Below, piece by piece: positions 7,329 through 16,073 of a stretch of DNA of 64,000 nucleotides. The notes under the pieces are model-generated. The model saw only the letters and a list, made by a program, of their open reading frames with translations, did no database searches and was not told where the DNA came from. The translations under genes and the position numbers were made by a program. Location: positions 1,803,501 through 1,867,500 of the forward strand of contig NC_003063.2 in NCBI RefSeq assembly GCF_000092025.1, read 5' to 3'. The DNA comes from Agrobacterium fabrum str. C58 (GTDB lineage: Bacteria > Pseudomonadota > Alphaproteobacteria > Rhizobiales > Rhizobiaceae). The stretch's first letter is position 1; every line of letters starts with the position of its first letter.

Positions 7329-9731
7329 ATGCTTAACCCCCGGGAGCGCATCGAACGGCAGATGGCCGATCCATGGCTCATTCGCCTGCACCGCAAGCTG
7401 AGCGCGCTGAAATCCACCGTCACCGTCATGCATACTGGCGCGCATCCCGACGATGAGCAGAACGGGCTTCTCGCCTATTTCCGCACGGAACTGGGCATGC
7501 GAACCATCATTGCTTGCTCGACGCGTGGCGAGGGCGGGCAGAATGCGCTGGGTCCGGAGCGGCTCGGCGCGCTCGGCGTCATCCGCTCGCGGGAGCTGGA
7601 GGAGGCCGCGCGTGTCATCGATGCCGACATCAGCTGGCTCGGCCATGGCCCGGCGGATATCATCCACGATTTTGGTTTCTCCAAGGATGGCGACCAGACT
7701 TTTGGGCGCTGGGGCCAGAACCGCATTGTCGAAAGACTAGTGCGCGCCTATCGCAAGGAACGGCCGGATATCGTCATCCCGACCTTTCTCGACGTGCCGG
7801 GGCAGCACGGTCACCACCGCGCCATGACGCGCGCGGCGAAAAGCGCGATCACGCTGGCCGCCGATCCTTCGGCTTATCCGGAGCATTTTTCCGAGGGGCT
7901 CAAACCGTGGCAGGTGGCGAAGTTCTATCTGCCGGCATGGTCGGGCGGGGGCGATACCTATGACGACGAAATACCGCCGCCGGAAACAACGCTGACAGTG
8001 AACGCGCTGGGCAAGGAACAGGCGACCGGTGCGCAATATGACCGCATCGGCGAGTGGTCGCGTTATTACCACGCGTCACAGGGGATGGGCCATTGGCCGA
8101 AGCAGGCGCAGGAAGTCTGGCCGCTGCATCTCGAACTTTCCAGCGGTGCAGGTGGCGAGGAAGGATCGATCTTAGACAATCTGCCGTCTTCCCTTGCCGA
8201 CCTTGCCACTTTCCCGGGACTGGATGCCGAATTGGCCAATGCGCTGGCGGAGGCGGAACGAGCTATCACCGAGGCAATCTCGGCCTTTCCCGACAGAAAG
8301 CGGATAACGGTACAACTCCTGAACGCTGCTGCGCTATTGCAGACGGTAGATGAGACCGCGGGCGTGGATTTCAAGGCGTTGCATGGGCACAGGATTGCGC
8401 GCAAACGTGCGCAGGTTGATGCTGCCATTCTGACGGCGCTTGATCTTTTCGAGCGCGCCTATGCCGAACCGGCGCAGATCGTTCCCGGTGGAAGGTCGGC
8501 CCTTTCTGTGGAGTTGGCCGATAGGGCGGCTGAATTTGAAGTTGAGATCGCCCCGGTCCTGCCTTCAGGTGTTTTGTCGTCGGTTCAGTCGCGTGGCCAG
8601 ACGCTGGTCTTTTCGCTTGCGGCCGATCAGGATACCCCGGTTTCCGGGCTCTATCAGCCGGACTGGAAAGCAGCGGGCGGCAATGGCCATGCCTCGGTGC
8701 GCCTTTCCGCAAAGGTTGAAGACCGTCAGGTTTCCGCCCTCTACGATCTGGAGGAACCGTTTTTTGTGACGCCCGCGCAATCGCTGACGATCTCGCCTGA
8801 GGCGCTGCTGGTTCCGCTTGGGCAAGGGCAGGGTGCACAGGGTTTTCAGGTCCACATCAAGGGTGCTGATGCACCGGTTTCGTTCCGCGCTGCCGGTGGC
8901 TGGAGCGTGCGCAAGAGTGGTGATGACTGGGTGGCCGAACGCACGGAAGGAACGGCGCTCGGCCTTGCTGAGATTGAAGCGAGCGTCGGTTCACAACCCG
9001 CCTTCCAAATCACCCCCATCGCCTATCCCCATATTGGCAGGGCGAGGTTTCTTGCCCCTTCCGTCCTCAAAATCCTCTCGCTGGACCTCAAACTGCCTGA
9101 GGGCGCCCGCGTGGGGTATGTTGGTGGCGGTGCCGACAGGGTGGGCCTGTGGCTTGCGCGAATGGGTCTCAATGTCACCGAACTCGATGCACAGGCGCTC
9201 GGCGGCGATCTCTCCTCCTTCACCACCATTGTCGTCGGCATATTCGCCTTCGGCATCCGCAGGGATCTCGCCGCAGCAACGGATAAGCTTCATCGTTTCG
9301 TGGAGAATGGCGGGCATCTGGTTACGCTCTATCATCGTCCGACGGATGGTTGGAACCCGGAGACAACGCCGGTTCGGCGTCTCGAAATCGGCAAGCCGTC
9401 ACTGCGCTGGCGAGTGACGGACCCGAAAGCGGAGGTGACGGTTCTTTTGCCCGATCATCCGCTGCTGACAGGCCCCAACGTCATCGATGCCGCCGACTGG
9501 ACGGGCTGGGACAAGGAGCGCGGGCTCTATTTCGCCTCGCGCTGGGATGATGTCTACGAGCCCTTGCTTGCGATGCATGATGTCGACGAACAGCCGCTGA
9601 AGGGCGCGCTGGTTTCCGGTGTCATCGGCAAGGGCCGGCACACCCATACCAGCCTTGTGCTGCATCACCAGATGGACAAGCTTGTGCCGGGGGCGTTCCG
9701 CCTGATGGCCAATCTCGTGCAGCCGGCGTGA
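7329..9731 (+). CDS. Large PIG-L (LmbE-like) family deacetylase
   Basis: 800 residues; the ATG at 7329 follows GGAGGAG with about 7 bases of spacing. The N-terminal 250 residues are a PIG-L domain: the zinc/catalytic motif AHPDDE at 38-43, STRGEGGQNALG after it, and GQHGHHRAMTRA carrying the further metal ligand. PIG-L enzymes remove N-acetyl groups from GlcNAc-type conjugates. The remaining 500 or so residues contain beta-sandwich-like sequence and a C-terminal Rossmann/glutamine-amidotransferase-like part (RVGYVGGGADRVGLWLARMG, then HRFVENGGHLVTLYHRP). No signal peptide is seen. Common PIG-L proteins have about 230 residues, so this is an extended version. It is co-transcribed with the ROK gene. 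Confidence 0.85.
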   Translation: MLNPRERIERQMADPWLIRLHRKLSALKSTVTVMHTGAHPDDEQNGLLAYFRTELGMRTIIACSTRGEGGQNALGPERLGALGVIRSRELEEAARVIDADISWLGHGPADIIHDFGFSKDGDQTFGRWGQNRIVERLVRAYRKERPDIVIPTFLDVPGQHGHHRAMTRAAKSAITLAADPSAYPEHFSEGLKPWQVAKFYLPAWSGGGDTYDDEIPPPETTLTVNALGKEQATGAQYDRIGEWSRYYHASQGMGHWPKQAQEVWPLHLELSSGAGGEEGSILDNLPSSLADLATFPGLDAELANALAEAERAITEAISAFPDRKRITVQLLNAAALLQTVDETAGVDFKALHGHRIARKRAQVDAAILTALDLFERAYAEPAQIVPGGRSALSVELADRAAEFEVEIAPVLPSGVLSSVQSRGQTLVFSLAADQDTPVSGLYQPDWKAAGGNGHASVRLSAKVEDRQVSALYDLEEPFFVTPAQSLTISPEALLVPLGQGQGAQGFQVHIKGADAPVSFRAAGGWSVRKSGDDWVAERTEGTALGLAEIEASVGSQPAFQITPIAYPHIGRARFLAPSVLKILSLDLKLPEGARVGYVGGGADRVGLWLARMGLNVTELDAQALGGDLSSFTTIVVGIFAFGIRRDLAAATDKLHRFVENGGHLVTLYHRPTDGWNPETTPVRRLEIGKPSLRWRVTDPKAEVTVLLPDHPLLTGPNVIDAADWTGWDKERGLYFASRWDDVYEPLLAMHDVDEQPLKGALVSGVIGKGRHTHTSLVLHHQMDKLVPGAFRLMANLVQPA

Positions 9732-10639
9732 ATGGCGACGGCCAAAGTGAGAAACAGGAAAACCCGCGCGAAACGGATACACGCGCGGGCGTTGGCTGGC
9801 TGTTGCTGGACATGACCCTCGTCTCGGGTGGCATGACCGCGCTCGTCAAGGCGCAGGGCGTCACCTATCCCGCGTTCCAGCTCGTCTTTATCAGGGCGAT
9901 GGTCGGTCTGATCTTCATCCTGCCGCTGATCTGGCGACACAGGGGAGAGATGGTGCGTGTCAAATATCCCTGGCGCAACCTCTTTCGCATCTGCTGCAAC
10001 GCCATCGCACTCACCAGCAATTTCATCGCCATCACCCTCTTGCCGCTTGCGACCGTCAATGCCGTTGGCTTTTCCCGGCCATTGGTGACGATGGCGATGG
10101 CCGTTGCCTTTCTTGGCGAGACTGTGAGCCGTTTTCGCTGGGTGGGGGCTAGTCTTGCATTTGTCGGCGTTCTTGTTGTCATCGGGCCTGATGGCGCGGA
10201 GTTTGGCGTCGGCGTGCTTGTCGTTCTGGTGTCGGTGGTGTTCGGCGCGCTGGCGGTGATCCAGACCCGGGCACTGCGGCAGGAGAACACCACCGTCATG
10301 ATGGTCTTCTACACGGTCGGGTTGGCGGTCATCACCGCCATTCCGGCGATCTGGACGTGGAAGCCGGTGGCCTCATTCGACTGGGTTGCGCTGCTCGGCA
10401 TCGGATTGTTGGCACAGATGGGGCAATATTGTTTTCTACGGGCCTATCGCATCGCCGATGCCAGCGTTCTTGCACCCGTCGGTTACCTGTCTATCCTGTT
10501 CGTCACGGCTGTCGGATATTTCCTGTTTGATGAAGTGCCGGAAAACCGCGTCGTGCTCGGCATTGCCATCATCCTGGTTTCGCTGCAGTCCACCGCACTT
10601 GCGGAATATCTTCTGAAGAGGTTGCGACGCAGACGGTGA
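9728..10639 (+). CDS. DMT-superfamily (EamA) transporter
   Basis: 303 residues with about ten hydrophobic segments in two EamA repeats (about 22-150 and 160-295), ending in a basic tail KRLRRRR, as in small-metabolite exporters. The start is a GTG overlapping the deacetylase stop (GTGA), so translation is probably coupled; no clear ribosome site is seen. It is the last gene of the plus-strand ROK-deacetylase unit and could export a by-product. It runs convergent to the next gene with only 9 bp between them. Confidence 0.85.
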   Translation: MNGDGQSEKQENPRETDTRAGVGWLLLDMTLVSGGMTALVKAQGVTYPAFQLVFIRAMVGLIFILPLIWRHRGEMVRVKYPWRNLFRICCNAIALTSNFIAITLLPLATVNAVGFSRPLVTMAMAVAFLGETVSRFRWVGASLAFVGVLVVIGPDGAEFGVGVLVVLVSVVFGALAVIQTRALRQENTTVMMVFYTVGLAVITAIPAIWTWKPVASFDWVALLGIGLLAQMGQYCFLRAYRIADASVLAPVGYLSILFVTAVGYFLFDEVPENRVVLGIAIILVSLQSTALAEYLLKRLRRRR

Positions 10640-10648
10640 CGGTTATCG

Positions 10649-11182
10649 CTACTGCGCCAGAAGGCGCAGCCGGATCCAGCTCAGGGCCGAAGCCTTGGCG
10701 CGATCGTAAAAGGCACGGGCAAAGCGCACATAACGCATGATCCAGGCCAGCCAGCCATAGGTAAGTAGCTTTTCCCGGCCCGCGTGATAGATGCGCTCCA
10801 CAATCAGGAAGGTCGAGAGATGGGCAAGGATCGTCAGAGCCACCCCTGACTTGAAAGCGCCATGGGCGATGAGGACGAGACCGACGACCTTCATCGGCTC
10901 GGCAATCGCAAAGGGAACGGCAAGACAGAGAAGAATGGCAAGGCGCGGCAGCTGCGCGATCCGGTTTTCCAGCCGCCGGATGAATGTCAGGTTTGATATG
11001 GCCCTGATGACCGGCCGGTAGAGCGGGCGGAAAATACCGTCGAGAACGAGGGCGAAAACGATGATTGCCCTGATCGGAAAGATGAGGATCGTCCTGATTT
11101 TGCTGTTCACCTCTATCGGTCTCCAAAAACGGCGTAACCGTTCATCCTTAATCGCCTGAAACATGTCAAAACCAAGTCGCAT
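10649..11182 (-). CDS. Hypothetical membrane protein
   Basis: 177 residues from the ATG at 11182 (MRLGFDMFQA), four bases after the AraC-type gene stops, so probably co-transcribed with it. At least three hydrophobic segments are visible: IRTILIFPIRAIIVFALVL, LAILLCLAVPFAIAEPMKVVGLVLIAHG, and GVALTILAHLSTFLIVERIYH. The N terminus (FQAIKDERLRRFWRPIEV) and C terminus are basic. I do not recognise the family. A longer reading that starts inside the AraC gene is an artefact of overlapping frames. Confidence 0.7.
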   Translation of the reverse strand: MRLGFDMFQAIKDERLRRFWRPIEVNSKIRTILIFPIRAIIVFALVLDGIFRPLYRPVIRAISNLTFIRRLENRIAQLPRLAILLCLAVPFAIAEPMKVVGLVLIAHGAFKSGVALTILAHLSTFLIVERIYHAGREKLLTYGWLAWIMRYVRFARAFYDRAKASALSWIRLRLLAQ

Positions 11183-11186
11183 TTCT

Positions 11187-12074
11187 TTAGCCCTGCCGAA
11201 TGCTCGCATACATGCCGGTGGTGCGAAATTCGCTGGGATTGATGCCGTAAAGCCTGCGGAAAACCTTCGAGAAATAGTTCGGATCCTCGAAGCCACACAG
11301 CACCGAAACCTCCTTGATGGGAATGTTCGCGGCGGTGGTGAGAAGTTTGGCTGCACGCCTGAGCCGCCGCTGCAGGACGAATTCCGCCGGAGGCAGACCT
11401 TCGCTCGCCGTGAAGATGCGGGAAAAATGCGCCCGGCTGAGGCCGGCCACCGCCGCAAGGTCGCTCACCGAGAGCCGCTCGCCGAGATGGCTGTCGATAT
11501 AACTTAGCACCTGTTGCAGGGTGCGATATTCGCCGCCAAAGGAGGGGTGCGAGCCGAAGACATCGTCATAAAGCGTCATCGCCGCCTCATAGGCGACAGC
11601 CGAAGCAGCCCCCGGCGTTTCTGCGCCATTGACGAGGCGCGAGCAGCATTCCGCAAGATGATCGACGGTTTCTTGCTGGAGCTTGAGGATCGGGCCGGTG
11701 ACGGAGAGGATATTGCGGTGAATGCGCAGGGCTTCCTCGCCATTCATGGAAATCCAGAAGAATTCCCATTCCTTTCCGTCTTCCAGCCAGTAACGGTGAT
11801 TGTGAGGGATCAGCAGCAGCAGGGTTTCACCCGGCCTCACCACATAATGGCGGTTCTCGTAACGCAGGTTGCCCTGTCCGGCGATGCAATATTGCAGGAC
11901 GGTGAAGGGCGTCTGCCCACGCTTGCGCCCGTCCCAGTCATAATTACCGCCTCGGCGGATTTCATAACCGCTGCTGGTCGGCATGGTGTGTAGCGTCTGG
12001 CGGCCGCGCGGCAGCGAGACGGTGCGCATGCCGGGTCCCTGATCGATCAAATCCCGCAGCACAAAATTACCCAT
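11187..12074 (-). CDS. agpT: AraC-family transcriptional activator of the alpha-galactoside locus (AgpT-like)
   Basis: 295 residues. An N-terminal cupin-like arm (about 1-140; YCIAGQGNLRYENRHYVVRPGETLLLLIPH) is followed by two AraC helix-turn-helix motifs in the last 100 residues (LSVSDLAAVAGLSRAHFSRIFTASEGLPP, then IKEVSVLCGFEDPNYFSKVFRRLYGINPSEFR). It is divergent from a GH4/ABC operon with the same layout as the Sinorhizobium agp/aga locus, where the AraC-type AgpT is needed for alpha-galactoside induction. The symbol rests on that context and recalled literature. The ligand is expected to be an alpha-galactoside. Confidence 0.85.
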   Translation of the reverse strand: MGNFVLRDLIDQGPGMRTVSLPRGRQTLHTMPTSSGYEIRRGGNYDWDGRKRGQTPFTVLQYCIAGQGNLRYENRHYVVRPGETLLLLIPHNHRYWLEDGKEWEFFWISMNGEEALRIHRNILSVTGPILKLQQETVDHLAECCSRLVNGAETPGAASAVAYEAAMTLYDDVFGSHPSFGGEYRTLQQVLSYIDSHLGERLSVSDLAAVAGLSRAHFSRIFTASEGLPPAEFVLQRRLRRAAKLLTTAANIPIKEVSVLCGFEDPNYFSKVFRRLYGINPSEFRTTGMYASIRQG

Positions 12075-12271
12075 GAAAGCATAATCCTTCTCTGGTCCTC
12101 TCCCTCTTTATACGCATAATCCCGATCCGAGGAGACAGCCAGCGGGATATTGTTGCTGAAAAATTGGGAAGAGGGCCGGTTTTCCGGGATTCTTACGGGT
12201 ATTTTTCTGCAGCGCCATTTCACGATCCTTTGGCCCGTTTCACCCGTTCGATTTGCAACAGAGGTGGCGCT
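12075..12271. promoter_or_regulatory. Divergent agpT-agaL1 promoter region
   Basis: 197 bp between the AraC gene and the first GH4 gene. It holds a pair of related, oppositely oriented stretches: GCTGAAAAATTGGG at 12155-12168, and GCAGAAAAATACCCG read on the minus strand at 12210-12196. They might be half-sites for the AraC-type activator; AraC proteins more often bind direct repeats, so this is weak. GAGGTGG just before 12272 is the ribosome site of agaL1. Confidence 0.4.
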
Positions 12272-13738
12272 ATGAGTTTCAAAATCGCTATTATTGGCGC
12301 AGGCAGCGTCGGTTTCACGAAAAAACTGTTCACCGATCTCCTGTGCGTGCCGGAATTTCGTGATATCGAAGTCGCGCTGACGGATATCAGCCAGCACAAT
12401 CTCGATATGATCAAGGCGATCCTCGAAAAGATCGTCGAGGCCAATGGTTTTCCGGTGAAGGTGACAGCGGATACCGATCGCCGCCGGGCGCTGGAGGGGG
12501 CGAAATATATCATCAGCTGCGTGCGGGTTGGTGGTCTCGAAGCCTATGCCGACGATATCCGTATTCCGCTGAAATATGGCATCGACCAATGCGTGGGCGA
12601 TACGATCTGCGCCGGCGGCATACTCTATGGCCAGCGCAACATTCCGGTCATTCTGGATTTCTGCAAGGATATCCGCGAAGTCGCCGCACCAGGCGCAAAA
12701 TTCCTGAACTATGCCAACCCCATGGCCATGAACACCTGGGCGGCCATCGAATATGGCAAGGTGGATACGGTCGGTCTCTGCCACGGCGTGCAGCACGGCG
12801 CGGAACAGATCGCCGAAATTCTCGGTGCGGAATCCCCGTCCGAGCTGGATTACATCTGCTCCGGTATCAACCACCAGACATGGTTCATCGATCTGAGGCT
12901 CAACGGCCGCAGAATCGAAAAGGACGAGCTGGTCGCTGCCTTCGAGGCGCATCCGGTCTTTTCGCAGCAGGAAAAGTTGCGCATCGATGTGCTGAAGCGC
13001 TTCGGTGTCTATTCGACCGAGAGCAACGGCCATCTCTCCGAATATCTGCCGTGGTATCGCAAACGGCCGGAAGAAATCGCCCGCTGGATCGACATGTCCG
13101 ACTGGATCCACGGCGAAACCGGCGGTTATTTGCGCCACTCTACCGAAACGCGCAACTGGTTCGAAACCGAGTTTCCGCAATTCCTGGCCTCCGCCGCCAA
13201 GCCCATCGAGCCGGCGAAACGCTCTAACGAACATGCGAGCCACATTCTGGAAGCGCTTGAGACCGGGCGTGTCTATCGCGGCCATTTCAACGTCAAGAAC
13301 AACGGCGTCATCACCAACCTTCCTTCCGACGCGATCATTGAGTCGCCCGGTTTCGTCGATCGTTTCGGCATCAATATGGTGTCGGGCATCACGCTGCCAG
13401 AAGCCTGTGCCGCGACCTGCATGGCTTCGATCAATGTGCAGCGCATGTCGGTGCATGCGGCGGTGAGCGGCGATATCGATCTCCTGAAGCTTGCCGTGCT
13501 GCATGACCCGCTCGTGGGTGCCGTCGCCACCCCGGAGGAGGTCTGGCAGATGGTGGACGAGATGGTCGTCGCGCAGGCACGCTGGCTGCCGCAATATGCC
13601 GATGCCGTGCCGGCTGCCAAGGAGCGGCTGGCGAAATCCACCGTCAAGACGCGTGACTGGGCGGGGGCTGCGCGCCGCAACGTGCGCTCCATCGAGGAAT
13701 TGCGGGCCGAAAAATCGGCTCTGAAAAAGGCTGTCTGA
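12272..13738 (+). CDS. agaL1: GH4-family alpha-glycosidase with CHGV motif (AgaL1 position)
   Basis: 488 residues from the ATG behind GAGGTGG. The N-terminal NAD-binding loop IIGAGSVGFTKKLF is at about 7-20. NYANPMAMNTWA carries the conserved Asn of the family. The metal-ligand motif is C170-H171-G172-V173. GH4 enzymes use NAD and a divalent metal in an oxidation-elimination mechanism. The family motif is commonly CHSV in MelA-type alpha-galactosidases and CHG in alpha-glucuronidase-like members, so this paralogue may prefer a uronide or another alpha-glycoside. It is the first gene of the alpha-galactoside operon. Confidence 0.85.
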   Translation: MSFKIAIIGAGSVGFTKKLFTDLLCVPEFRDIEVALTDISQHNLDMIKAILEKIVEANGFPVKVTADTDRRRALEGAKYIISCVRVGGLEAYADDIRIPLKYGIDQCVGDTICAGGILYGQRNIPVILDFCKDIREVAAPGAKFLNYANPMAMNTWAAIEYGKVDTVGLCHGVQHGAEQIAEILGAESPSELDYICSGINHQTWFIDLRLNGRRIEKDELVAAFEAHPVFSQQEKLRIDVLKRFGVYSTESNGHLSEYLPWYRKRPEEIARWIDMSDWIHGETGGYLRHSTETRNWFETEFPQFLASAAKPIEPAKRSNEHASHILEALETGRVYRGHFNVKNNGVITNLPSDAIIESPGFVDRFGINMVSGITLPEACAATCMASINVQRMSVHAAVSGDIDLLKLAVLHDPLVGAVATPEEVWQMVDEMVVAQARWLPQYADAVPAAKERLAKSTVKTRDWAGAARRNVRSIEELRAEKSALKKAV

Positions 13739-13755
13739 GGAAAAGCATGAAAAAA

Positions 13756-13788
13756 GGCCGGCGGCGGAAGGGAGTTCGCCGTCCGGCC
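13756..13788. terminator. GC-rich hairpin between agaL1 and agpA, terminator-like on the minus strand
   Basis: GGCCGGCGGCG at 13756-13766 pairs with CGCCGTCCGGCC at 13777-13788, with one unpaired base. Read on the minus strand it is followed by six T, the form of an intrinsic terminator; on the plus strand no T tract follows. It may block antisense transcription toward agaL1, or protect or attenuate the mRNA between the GH4 and binding-protein cistrons. Confidence 0.5.
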
Positions 13789-13842
13789 ATAACGATCACA
13801 GAGGGTGGGCGGTCGAAGAGCTGCCATTTGGGAGGAATGACG

Positions 13843-15930
13843 ATGCAACTTCAACGCAAGATCGGTATCATCTCGGCATTGGGCCTTGGTGTTTCGATGA
13901 TCGCACTCAGTGCGAATGCCTTCGAAACCACCACGCCGCCGGAACCACCGCAATTTCCGGCGGAAGGCAAGATCAACTATGTGGCGCGCGACACGATCCT
14001 CGAATTCAAGGCGCTGCCAAGCTACAGCGAACCTGACTGGATCACCGAGAAATTCGAGAAGGCCGGCAAGCTGCCGCCGCTGAAGGAGCGCCTGCCGGAA
14101 GAGCCGCTGGTCTACAAGACCGGCAACATGCCTGACGGTGTCGGCGTTTACGGTGACACGATGCGCCATGTCGTTGGCGGCAGGCCCGAGGGCTGGAACT
14201 ACATTGCCGGCCAGAGCCAGGGCTGGGGCGGCATCGATATCGCCCTTTCCGAATGCCTGACGCGCACTGCGCCGCTCTTCCAGGTGGATGCCAAGGACAC
14301 CGAACCGCTGCCCAATCTGGCGAAAAGCTGGGAATGGTCTGAAGACGGCCACACGCTGACGATGCATCTCGTCAAGGGCGCGAAATGGTCAGATGGCGAA
14401 GCCTTCAACGCCGATGATGTAATGTTCTACTGGGAAGACGCCGTCGTCGATCCAAACGTCTCACCGCTTGGCGGCGGCGCATCGCCCGAGGCTTTCGGTG
14501 AGGGAACGACGCTCAAGAAGATCGATGACTATACCGTCGAATGGACCTTCAAGGCGGCTTTCCCCAAGCAATATCTTTACACCATGGCCTATCCGAGCTT
14601 CTGCCCCGGGCCGTCGCATATTCTGAAACCCCAGCACCCGAAATATTCCAAGAACACCTATAACCAGTTCAAGAACGCTTTCCCGCCGGAATATATGAAC
14701 ATGCCGGTCATGGGCGCATGGGTGCCGGTGTCATATCGGCCTGATGATCTCATCGTCCTGCGTCGTAATCCCTATTACTGGAAGGTGGATGAGAAGGGCC
14801 AGCAGCTGCCCTATTTGAACGAAGTTCACTACAAGCTTTCCACTTGGGCGGACCGCGATGTGCAGGCCGTGGCGGGATCGGGCGATTTCTCCAATCTCGA
14901 ACAGCCGGAGAATTTCGTCGCGTCGCTGAAACGCGCTGCCGACCCGAATGCGCCGGCCCGCCTTGCCTTCGGGCCGAGGCTCATCGGTTATAATCTGCAG
15001 ATGAATTTTTCCGCCAATGGCTGGGGCAATCCCGACGAGCGGGGACAAGCGATCCGTGAGCTGAACCGCAACGAGGTGTTCCGTCAAGCCGTCACTTCCG
15101 CTCTCGATCGCAAGGCGATTGGTGACTCCCTGGTGAAGGGGCCTTTCACGGCGATCTATCCGGGCGGCATTTCGTCGGGCACCAGCTTTTATGATCGCGC
15201 CTCGACGGTCTATTACCCCTTCAACCTTGAGGGTGCCAAGGCGGCGCTCGCCTCGATTGGCCTCAAGGACACCGATGGCGATGGTTTCCTGAATTTCCCC
15301 AAGGAAACGCTGGGTGGCCGCAACGTCGAAATTACCCTTCTGGTCAATAATGGCTACGCGACGGACAAGAGCCTTGCGGAAGGCCTCGTCGGCCAGATGG
15401 CGAAACTCGGCCTGCGTGTCGTCATCCACAGCCTCGATTCCAACCAGCGTGACGCCGCCCATTATGGCGGGCAGTTCGACTGGCTGGTGCGGCGCAACTC
15501 CACCGAGCTTTCCTCCGTGGTGCAGAATACCGAGCAGCTTGCCCCTGTCGGCCCGCGCACCAGCTGGAACCACCGCTCGCCCGAAGGCAAGGAGCTGGAT
15601 CTGATGCCGTTTGAAAAGGAGATGGCCGACATCGTGCGGAAATTCATCTCCTCGCAGGACAATGCCGAACGGGCGGACCTGATGAAGCAATATCAGAAGG
15701 TCTATACGCAGAACCTCTATACGATCGGTCTCACCGAATATCCCGGCGCGCTCATCGTCAACAAGCGGTTCTCGAATGTGCCGCAGGGCACGCCGATCTT
15801 CATGTTCAACTGGGCTGAAGACGCCATCATCCGCGAACGCCTGTGGGTGGCTGCCGACAAGCAGGGGAAATACGAACTTTTCCCGCAGCAGCTTCCCGGC
15901 AAGCCGGGCGAGGGCGGGCCGATCAACTGA
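13843..15930 (+). CDS. agpA: Periplasmic alpha-galactoside-binding protein, peptide-type family 5
   Basis: 695 residues from the ATG at 13843; an ATG six bases earlier touches the GGAGGA ribosome site and is less likely. The signal peptide is MQLQRKIGIISALGLGVSMI to SANA at about 26. The mature part has the family 5 signature LPNLAKSWEWSEDGHTLTMHLVKGAKWSDGEAFNADDV. It is much longer than DppA (about 535 residues) and starts with an extra proline-rich segment (TTTPPEPPQFPAEGK). In Sinorhizobium the equivalent AgpA, also a peptide-type protein, is needed for melibiose and raffinose uptake. Sugar binding by this fold here is inferred from the GH4 neighbours. Confidence 0.85.
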   Translation: MQLQRKIGIISALGLGVSMIALSANAFETTTPPEPPQFPAEGKINYVARDTILEFKALPSYSEPDWITEKFEKAGKLPPLKERLPEEPLVYKTGNMPDGVGVYGDTMRHVVGGRPEGWNYIAGQSQGWGGIDIALSECLTRTAPLFQVDAKDTEPLPNLAKSWEWSEDGHTLTMHLVKGAKWSDGEAFNADDVMFYWEDAVVDPNVSPLGGGASPEAFGEGTTLKKIDDYTVEWTFKAAFPKQYLYTMAYPSFCPGPSHILKPQHPKYSKNTYNQFKNAFPPEYMNMPVMGAWVPVSYRPDDLIVLRRNPYYWKVDEKGQQLPYLNEVHYKLSTWADRDVQAVAGSGDFSNLEQPENFVASLKRAADPNAPARLAFGPRLIGYNLQMNFSANGWGNPDERGQAIRELNRNEVFRQAVTSALDRKAIGDSLVKGPFTAIYPGGISSGTSFYDRASTVYYPFNLEGAKAALASIGLKDTDGDGFLNFPKETLGGRNVEITLLVNNGYATDKSLAEGLVGQMAKLGLRVVIHSLDSNQRDAAHYGGQFDWLVRRNSTELSSVVQNTEQLAPVGPRTSWNHRSPEGKELDLMPFEKEMADIVRKFISSQDNAERADLMKQYQKVYTQNLYTIGLTEYPGALIVNKRFSNVPQGTPIFMFNWAEDAIIRERLWVAADKQGKYELFPQQLPGKPGEGGPIN

Positions 15931-15940
15931 AGCATATCCG

Positions 15941-15963
15941 GGAAAAGCGGACACTGCTTTTCC
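15941..15963. repeat. Intercistronic hairpin / small palindromic repeat between agpA and agpB
   Basis: GGAAAAGC at 15941-15948 and GCTTTTCC at 15956-15963 form a perfect 8-bp stem with a 7-base loop (GGACACT). It is followed by TTGCGGAAATGCG rather than a T tract. The 110-base gap before the permease gene otherwise shows nothing. It resembles the palindrome at 37631-37673 in composition and may be a dispersed rhizobial repeat that lowers downstream expression. Confidence 0.5.
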
Positions 15964-16073
15964 TTGCGGAAATGCGAAACTTGAAGAACTCCTCCCGGAG
16001 CACACCCGGTACCGGTCGCGCGTGAAGCGCGGCCGGAGACACACGGCCAATCCAAACCGAGGAAGACCGTTCG

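Noticed and set aside
10649..11458. A 269-residue version of the hypothetical membrane protein
   Set aside because: Its first 92 residues lie inside the AraC-type gene in another frame and are Arg/Pro/Ser-rich shadow sequence. The start at 11182, just after the AraC stop, fits better.
12047..13594. A 515-codon minus-strand frame over agaL1
   Set aside because: The plus strand encodes a clear GH4 enzyme. The antisense product has low-complexity His/Asp/Arg composition typical of shadow frames and no ribosome site.
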